A DNA stretch of 41,410 bases from Phoronis australis (lineage: Eukaryota > Phoronida > Phoronidae). The notes below the pieces were generated by a model. That model did not search any database and had not been told where the DNA came from. It was given only the letters and a program-made list of their open reading frames with translations. This document shows positions 1 to 9,400 of the stretch, one piece after another; the first letter of the stretch is position 1, and each line of letters starts with the position of its first letter. The translations under genes were made by a program, and so were the position numbers. The DNA lies in NCBI GenBank assembly GCA_002633005.1, contig NMRA01000006.1, positions 217,134 through 258,543 of the forward strand. Direction: 5' to 3'.

Positions 1-169
1 AAAAATGCGCCACTGGCAAGGTTAAGTCTCCAAAGAGATGCAGTCATAAAAACGTCCTACAGGTAGGAGTGACCTTACACGCCGGCTTTTTGGTACATGA
101 ATAAGAATGTCCATGTATTGGAAGTCTTCTGCTAACATCATCCTAGTGAAAATACTACATTAACATATA

Positions 170-175
170 TTTATT
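170..175 (-). terminator. Poly(A) signal of the reductase gene
   Basis: TTTATT on the plus strand is AATAAA on the minus strand, about 180 nt after the stop codon. It is the closest canonical signal I see and implies a short 3' UTR. Confidence 0.5.
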
Positions 176-356
176 GTTCTTTGGAGTGAACTTAACAAAT
201 GGTTTACATTATTTTCTGACATGGTACAAGGCCCATTATCACATACACTTAAATAAGAACGCTAACTATACTAATACTTAACGCCCTGAAATTTTATGCC
301 ACGCCTTCTTCGATCTTTAGGCTTAATACTTTGCTCATGTTGGTCTTCAGGAATGT

Positions 357-458
357 TTAAGTAGAAACCATCTTAGCACGGTCGTGAGGTGCATCGACGT
401 TCAAATCGTCTGGTCCAATAGAAACAATGCCAAATTTGTTGATTGATGGATGACTCAT
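357..458 (-). CDS. ECM4: Reductase exon 8 (stop codon)
   Basis: The acceptor is ttgtgatttcag. It encodes [18 protein letters not shown] then [15 protein letters not shown] and a TAA at 359-357. The family ends with INPxGIxSIGP followed by a short acidic tail with PHxR, as here. Confidence 0.92.
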   Translation of the reverse strand: MSHPSINKFGIVSIGPDDLNVDAPHDRAKMVST

Positions 459-3400
459 CTGAAATCACAAGCATTAAAAGGTGACGTACAAAAATTGCCA
501 AGGACTTTTAGCTTGAAAATCGTTTTTTACTACACTGTCTAATTACGTCATGTAGGCGACATTCGTTGTTCGTAGGTTCACATAAAGATCAACTGTGTAG
601 ACTACGTTGGCAAGTACCAGTTCTTGGTAGCATCCCATGCTATGTCAAATTGGAATGCCTATAACAGAGATTTCTTTAGCAATCTTGCAAACGACTGACA
701 ACGCGCTTGCAATTTTACAGCTAGCCTGGAGCTTCTTCAGCATGGTGCGAAAACGTGTGTGACAAAGAACGTCAGGTGGCGCAACTGAGAAATTTAAGTT
801 CTGGCAGTCCTTGCAGCCCGCATGTACTACCTGATAATGGTAGGTAATGTGTTTCATGTTGACCGTCTCCGAGATTCCGCCTGTCTGATAAATATCCCGT
901 AAATATCCAGAAAGATTGGGAAAGTCTTTGATGCGGTGCTTGTTACACTGAAAATACCAACGAACCAATCAGTGGACTACGTTATTACAGACCTAATATG
1001 ATTTTGGGACAGTAGTTATGATGAGCCTTTAACCAGTTGCGAGAATCTCTCCTCAAATTTTGATTGACATTTTAAGAACGAATTATGAATTGAAAGTAAA
1101 TAGACGGATTTAAGGGGTACAGAGGCCACGGGCTCGAACAAAAAAATGCAGGCATGCTGTAAAGAATTCCTTTCAAAACTTGTGGTTGGGCTCATACTGC
1201 GTCATACAGCGTGTCCGTCCCCGAAACAATGGACTACAAACACCTTCTTTGTTGAACCATAAATAATATGATGGTTTCTCTTTAAATAATATCTGAGTTC
1301 GACATGCTATCAAACCTACTTTGAAGTGACCAACATAGACTGCATCAAAGCGGATTAGTGTCGCGAACAATCGGATATCAGCCTCGGTCAGTGTGTTCCC
1401 TGTGAGATATCTGCTCCTTGATAAAATATCTTCAACCTTCAAATGAAAAAACATTGTTCAAATGCAAATATTGGCAAACCTGTGATTATTAACACCTGTG
1501 TGAAACTTCTTTAGTTGACCATGCGCGTATCCTGCCTTCAATTTGGGGGGCTCGAATTCTTGACGTCGTGGACCTTATCCTAACAAAACAGCGGGCGGAC
1601 TAAAAAAACGGGAGCACCGCTGTGAAGTGCGCGTTCGCGCTTATTTAGTGGTCTTTTGTCCAGTTATCTCGGACTTTTTGTGGCTCGGAGGCGGACCTTT
1701 TTTACCTACTTCGCTAAATGGGGGAGCCTCCGCGCCCCCCACTGGGTGCGCGCATGTTAACTAATCGGTTGTGAACAACTCTTCATCACCGAGTCATACC
1801 GACCACGACAAATAAAATAAAATGAGATCCTGGGCCCGAAATCTAATCTTTGTAGGAAAAGAAAGTCGGAATTATTTTTGGCAATTTCTCTGCTACTTTT
1901 GTGCGAACTCAAGATAAGTGGTTATCAGATTGTGCTGGAATACATTAAAGTTTCTAATCCAAGTTTGCACTTGATGGCCCTTATATTCGTGATATAAACT
2001 CGAGTAAAAACTCGAAATTTAGTTAACTCTAATTGGTAATTCCTACTGGCGCGACGTATTTGGAAGTATGTTATCTTTCTACAAGAAAATAATTGTTGCG
2101 AGTAAAGAGGACTTTTTGAACCAACCTTTGTGGTTTAATAGTAACTTGGCGATCGGAGACACAGGTGTTTTTTATAACCTTGGTTTAAGATTTATTAGAG
2201 ATATGTATACCTCTGATGGTGATTTTGTTAGTCTAAACAATATCAAAAATAGGTTCGACGTAAAAACCAACTTTGTAGAATATAATGGTGTTGTTTCTGT
2301 TCTAAGAAGGTTTCAAAAAAGTCTATTTCAAAGTAAATTTAAAAGTGTTAATGTCTACTCTCCTTGCATGCCTTTAGCAATTACTCACTTATGGAAAGAT
2401 TTGAAGGGTTGTAGACATACTTGTTCAGTCTTTAATGACGTTAAGAAACCTAAGTCAGAATGTAAATGGGAAATAGAGCTAGGAGATAGTTTAGATTGGA
2501 AGAAAATATATGCTTTACCTTACAAAATTACAAAGGATCCCCATATTAGATGGTTCCAATTTAGAATACTACATAGAATTATTGCAACAAATACCTTAGT
2601 TTTTAGTCAAAATATGTGTTAGGGATTCTGATCTATGTTCCTTTTGTAATAAAGCTCCAGAGACGCTGTGACGCCTTTTTTGGGAATGTAGCTTTGTACA
2701 AGATTTCTGGAAGGAATTTGGAAAGCTACTTCAAAAGTGTGGCATTCAGCTTCCCAACTGTCTGTCTTACGATATTGTTATTCTTGGACTTTACAAGACG
2801 CATGATTTTCTATTTAACATTTTGTTTCTACTAGCTAAACAGTACATTTACAAGGAGAGATGTCACAAAAATATACCTAATTTTCTCAAGTTCGTTACAA
2901 AAGCTTATGAATACTATAATGCTGAAAAATTAAATGCACATAAAAACTTTGTATATGACAGCTTCTCTGCGAAATGGGAAAATTTTATTGTTCATGTTAA
3001 CTTCATGTAGAAGATATTTACTTTAAACCAGATATGAGAATGGTCTTCCTGAGGTGTGCATGCGTGAATGAATGGTGTANTGCATGAGCTTTAATTCAAT
3101 ATGTAATTTCAAGGCTGGTCAACCCCAGTAAGTTCTAACTGTTTTCTTGAGTCGCTAATGGTTTCAATTTTCTTGTTAGTAACGGAAATAGAACTATGCT
3201 ATGGTAAGAAATATTAAGAGGTCGATTCTACGAAAGTATAAGGCCCACTTCAATTTTCGTTTTTCAGCCAGCTAAACAGGGCGAAATGCAACTTGAACAG
3301 CGGAAAGGCATACTATACAACAACTTGGACTACTCAGCTCCAATATCCAACAATTTACAAAGCTACCGTTCAACAGCATACTGCAGAACTTAGAGACCCC

Positions 3401-6400
3401 TCGTTACCAAAAATAGGATTGCCATACTGGTAGTGGAATGGATGTTTACATCTGGCGCCGTTATAGATTATTGAAACCTATCGGCGGCCAGAGTTGAACA
3501 GAGACAGTGGTTACGAATTATCTGCCATTTACCTACTCCTCTCCACGAGCGACAGCCACCAGTAGGTGGTGTTTGACAACAGCCAAGCACCGACCAAAGG
3601 TGGCCTAGTGACACGGAGATCGGCGACAGTGCTCCGACGAAGAGCCCAAGATGCGCCCGAAAGCTAAGTTTTCAAATACACAGGCCGCCGATAGGTAACA
3701 ATCTTTATTTTAACTGTTATACTAATTCTTTACCTTATCTAGGGCCTTAAAGAGTGCAGTAACAGCATTATCGTAGGCCTCCTGAGACTGCGCAAAGCCC
3801 GCTCTGTAAACGCCATTGTTGATGTCACTGTAGCAAAAACACAATACCTTACAAATGCACACCACAAAACCCCTATGAAAAACTGCTGAATCATCATTGT
3901 TTTTTAACATTTTTGATTGGTTTTGTGAATTGTTTGTAATTGGAACCATAGACTATAATCTATGTTGGAACTGGACAAGATTCTACAAACACGTTGAGGT
4001 CATTGTCCCTTAATTGCCAATGTCTGAAATTTTTCTGGAAACACTAATTATTTTTTTTGAAATCTACCAAAGTATGTTGGTATTCACATCGTTTTTATCT
4101 GTGAGAAGATTGAGCGGTTTGTTAACACGTTTAATTGTTTTAGAAACTCACTGAGGCTTACGTGAAGAAAGCAGGGGAGGCCATCGAGTCGCGTCAGACT
4201 TTTTTTCATCTTTCACTTAAAAATCACTAAGACAGCATCTCATGACCTATTATTTTTTATTAGGATAATAAAATTTTTATGGAAATTATCACAAGCAAAA
4301 GCATCAAAACTCAAGGAAAATGTTAACTAAAGGAAAATTCAGAATACGGCACCAGGACAGGCAAAATTACCCCTTCACGGACCGCAAGAGCGTTTTGATT
4401 AAAACACACGTTTTGCCATTGAATTTTGCATATAGTTATTTGTCTAATGAGTTACAGTTCTTTTCTGTCATTATTTCATCACCACTTTCCACTTGTACTG
4501 TACAGAAAGATTAAGCTGAAATGATACAGTTTCTTCCAAAGTTTTCTCATTTAAGAGTGAGGGCCTCAGCTTCAGTTAAAAGGCGAGCACATTAAAGTGT
4601 TTGATGACTACATCAGGGTCTGCGGGAAGCTTCATGTGCAGCTGCACCCGGTACGAGCAATGTAGTCTGCTTTCGAGTTTTCGAATCATTGACTAAAATA
4701 TTACCGGGAGTTGTTCTTTTACAAACTGTTTTAATTTTGTAGGTTTTTCCAAAAAAAACTCAACTACCTCCAATTGTAAATATATGTAAGACACGAATTA
4801 TCAACCAATATCACATGCAAATGCCCCCATTTATCAATGCCGATTGATTCTGGATACAAGCAAAATGTAGTAGACTTAAGTCATTTCAAGACGATGACTG
4901 CTCTACGACAAACCAAACCGGACCAATGTCCTGAAAACATGGTATGGCGAATTTTGTTGTCATAAGAACTAAATACTGGAAATACTGGACATAATCTTGC
5001 ATGGACAATGTTACTTACGGGTAAATCCATTCATTCAAGCTGTTGATAGATTCCCTTAAATGTTCGGGGTAGAAATCAAGCTCTTGTTGCTCCACCGTTG
5101 GACAAAAGGCGTTGAACTCCCTGTTCAACATTCGGATAATTTCACTCGACTCATTGTTGACAATTTTACCAGTAACTTTATCGAATAAAACGGGAACTGT
5201 TACCTTCCCAGTGAAATCTGTAAGAACAAAAATGCTAAGTTGTACGCAATAGGGTGTTAGACTGGCTTAACACCAAAAAGTAGATCCTTGTTGGCACAGG
5301 AAATAAAATGATCAGCAATTCGAGTACAGTGTTAAAACATACTTGAAAGAATGCTTAATTTCAAGGTGTTTCTCAGGGAATTCTGAAGTCACTTACAAAC
5401 TAGTTTGCCAATTCAGAATAAAACCACGGGGGACAGACAAAGTATATGTACACAGTTTCTGTTTACAAGTCTGGAGTCCAAGAAGATATTGCTCAAAGGG
5501 CCAAACGAAAAAAATGAGACAAGAGTTTACAATTTCAGGTGTTCTATAGACCGCAGACCAGCCCGTCCTTTGAAAGATTCTACATCTGGCCCGCCATCGC
5601 TTCGCCAAATACCTTTCGCTATCTATTTCACACAGAGCCTGGGGAGAGTTGCGTAGTACGACGTATCCAGGGGGCAAGAGACGAGCAAAAGGTCACCTAA
5701 TCACAATTTCCACCGTTGCAACAACTTTGGGTATGCTTGAGCGCCGTAAAAAAACGATGAATTTCAATAAAACAAAACATTTTTGCTGATAACATGTGGA
5801 AATACTAAAGATTGGCGCCATCATGAATGTTGAACATTCCAGGGCATGCGCTGAGCTGCCTACCGGATGAAGACTTTTGATAGACTTCTCTTATGGATTC
5901 GAATCCGTTAATGGTGTCCTCTGTGCAGCCTTCTTTCTGGAAAAGTCAAGTTAGGTTTCATAAGCGGAGTACGGTAAAATCTCACCCATTTAGGACACAC
6001 TATGGCGGACACATAAAATTTTGTTTTTGATTTGTCCACGAAAGATATGTAGTAACAAAATAATGATTGTACATGTTCAACGCTTGCACCATACCTACCC
6101 CTAAACAATATTTTGGAAAATTGCAGCCATTCACAACAATGTTTAAAGCTTTTGAAAAATGAAAAAAATGTCTATTGCTATGTCCGTGATTAATATGTGT
6201 CCGAAATTTGCGACATTTTACCGCAAGGTTTTGTTTAGGAGATCGACCAGTGGACGCAAAGTTTCGCCGAAGGTTAAGTAGTCTGGACCTTATCGGAAAG
6301 TTTGTATTTAGCCAGATGTTTACAAAACGTAGATTTTAACTCAGTGAAAGCATGTATTNCCCCCCACCTGAGCAAACCATTACCTCGGGTGAAAATCGCC

Positions 6401-9400
6401 AACCTTTCTCCATTTGCAACAGCCAATCGACGACATCCACACTTATGACGTCACTCAATCCTTTCAGTTTTCTCACAATCAGTGTGCGATGGGCCCAGGG
6501 ACAAGCAAGAGATACGTACAAATGGTAACGACCTTTCTCGGCCTTGAAACCGCTTGATCCGTCGGCTGCAATGTGAAGTTCCAAAATACTATCACTTGAC
6601 AGAATTTGACCGTTTTCATGATTGGGAAAACAAATACCTGTCATGGGCCGCACCGTTACCAAGAAATCTGAACTCAGATACAGGGATAGACACAAAATGA
6701 TATAATGGGTACGGCACTTTTTGGAATATGCTCAAAAGTAGACACAACTATCATTATCTTCAAACTAACACAGACACTATAGATTCGCCACGATTTGTTT
6801 GAAATGCACTTTTACGAGTTTTCGCGTTACACGCTTCTTTAAAGGCACAGTGCAGTAGCCCTCGAGTACATGAACTATTCACTTGTTTTAAGGAAACATT
6901 CCGCGTCTGCCGCTGCTTTACGAATAGGGAATCTTCACATACACGCTAGGCCTATTTCTGTTTCTGTTTCTGTGGTGACGTCAGAGGAGATGCAACCAAG
7001 TTCGTGCTGGTGACACACTCTTCGATCTTTTCCCCTGACACGAGTTTTTGATGCATCTCCGTATTGACATCCTCGCTCTATGACCTAGGCCTATTTGAAA
7101 AAAAAATGTTACCAATTCTTTGTGGTTTTGCTCAAGTGTTGTCAAGTTCCCGATACGGCGTGAATAAAGCTCGTGTGAACACACTGCTTCGCCAGCATGC
7201 GCGCACCCAGAGGGGGATCGGGGACTCGAACGAGTGGCGAAGTGGGCGAAAAGGTCCGCCTCAGAGAAACAAAAAGTCCGGAAAAGTAGAAACGACACAA
7301 AAGTCATAGCTCTCAACGTACCCCGTTTTTTTGGTAAAAGGTCCACATCCTCAAAAATGCGAGCCTCTCTGGGTGCGCGCATGGCCAATAACAGTTTGCG
7401 ATGGAAGCCAACCTTCCGAGATTTCGCTAATCTCGCCAGAAACTGGCCTACAGAACTCAGCACAGCTTTCATTATTAACCACTGGTGGGTCAGCATGACT
7501 GGGCAGTTTCTGCGTTGCGTGTTCATGAACACCTATTATTTATTATTGTGAGAATTGACAAAGGCAATTTATACATTTCAAATTGGACCAGATTGTGTCT
7601 AGTTTAAGCTGGATACCTCTTCCACGCTGTCCCGGTGAACACGGCCCACAGGCTCGCGGTTACTATTCTGACTCTCCGACCGCCAAACTTAGTACACGGA
7701 TTTGAAAACTAGCATGGTGTTTGCGACTCCGGATACGCAGTTTTTGGAAGACGCGCAAGCAGTATTTTGCGAGTTCGGCACCGTATTTGGTGTTTGGAAA
7801 GTCGGGTTTGCGTGAATACGGGAACGAGTTTGTGAGTTAGTGAACTGTGTTTATTTATCAGACCCGTGAGTCGTGTTTATATAAGTGAACCAAAGTATAT
7901 CAGGGCTACATCATATCAGTGTTGTTCGGGTATGCTGTGCGGCTGTATGGCATTCCTACTCCGAAATTCTGCTCGTCAAACGTTGTTTAACAAAAAAAAA
8001 ACAAAAAAAAACACACACACAGAAACTTGACGGGTCAAATTTAGAAACTAAACATACGATCGCCTTCCGGTTTATAAACTTTGATGAGTACTAAGTGGGA
8101 GTTCTCATATTGAGCGAAACTTGAGAAATAGATTCACCATTCGTTCTTGCCTCAGTCACAGGCGTCCTCAGCTTCTGATCGTCCACAATACACTATATAA
8201 TACTTTATATAGTGTACTGGGGACGACCAGAAGCTGAGGACGCCTGTGGCCTCAGTGCTTGAAGTTGCATTTCGCCTTACAGCTGGCGAAAAACGAAAGT
8301 CAAATTAGACCTTTTCCACTAAGAAACCGATCTCATAATTCGTTTCCGTATGCCTTATTCTCATGCGCGCACCCAGGCGGGGCTTGGGGGGCTCGAACGA
8401 TCCCCCCATTTGGCGAAGTGGACAAAAATCTCCGCCTCAGAGAAATAAAAGTCCGAGAAAACGAGACAAACTGTCCACTAAAAAGGCGCAAACGCACAAT
8501 TCACAGCCCTAGACGTGGTACCCCGTTTTTTTAGGCGACGGACTCTTTTGTTACTAAAAGGTCCACGTAGCCAAGAATTCGAGCCTCCCCCCATATTGAA
8601 GGCTGAGTACGCGCATGCTTCTATTCCCTCTATACAACCCTATTGTTCTACATCCAAATGATGATTTTTCTTCAAAATATAATTTTGAGTGTTTCGTATG
8701 CGAGTATACATGCGCATAAGATTCACTAAAGGCATACGAATGAATCATAATTGTACAAGAATGTTGTCACTTGTTTAGGAAAACAGTCACCATCTACCGT
8801 TGCTTTACGAATGGGGAAGCTTCACTCGCATGCTGGGCCCAAGAACTGAAAACTGTTACCAATTCTTTGTGGTTTTACTCAGGTGTTTCGTCTGGAGGTG
8901 TATTTGCCAAGTTTCCGAAATATTAGCGCGAATAAAGCTCGTGTGAACACGCCGCGAGATCTTGCGAAGCCAGACCTCCGATATCTCGCAAGAAACATGT
9001 TTTACAGAACGTAGCGCAGCTTTTATTATATATTGACCACTGTTGGATCAGCATGACTCGACAGTTTTCGTGGGTCTGGTGTTGTGTGTTCATGAACACC
9101 AACATTGCATTTATTTCACGTCGTATAAAATCTAAAAATCAAATATTGAAATGGGGAAAAAGGCCATGTGAAGGACTTTACAGCCCGCTGACCACAGGGC
9201 CAATAGTTATTCTGAACCCTGTTTAACACAAACACAGAATCTTGAAGTGCCAAACTCGTAAACCAAATATACGATCTTTTCAATTACAAAACATTATTCT
9301 TGCTTCAGTGCTACATTTCATATAGCTGTAGAGCTGCGGGAAAGTAACAAAAATCGAATTAAGCCTTTTACACTAAAAAATCGGTCTCATAATATGTCTG

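Larger units (their letters stand above)
6880..7548. repeat. Duplicated segment, copy A part 1 (split by a MITE)
   Basis: It matches 8768-9108 in order: cacttgtttt...gctttacgaatrgggaa, then tgttaccaattctttgtggt, gaataaagctcgtgtgaaca, and ...atcagcatgactgggcagttt...gttcatgaacacc. Copy A is interrupted at 7196-7383 by MITE family A. It lies in reductase intron 1. Confidence 0.75.

Noticed and set aside
5886-5904. ggattcgaatcc palindrome resembling a tRNA T-arm
   Set aside because: It lies inside reductase exon 3 and codes for conserved-phase residues (G-F-E-S).
6446-6453. CRE palindrome TGACGTCA in reductase exon 2
   Set aside because: It encodes conserved-region residues (S-D-V-I), so the motif is most simply coding sequence.
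6566-6695. Open frame upstream of reductase exon 2 with a Met at 6695 as the protein start
   Set aside because: The upstream peptide is unlike the family, whereas splicing from 9880 to 6565 restores the conserved ASTFRN...DGS lead exactly in phase.
8362-8402. tRNA-like B-box sequence (gttcgagcccc on the minus strand) in MITE family A
   Set aside because: No A box at the right distance and no cloverleaf; the GC-rich inverted ends explain the element.
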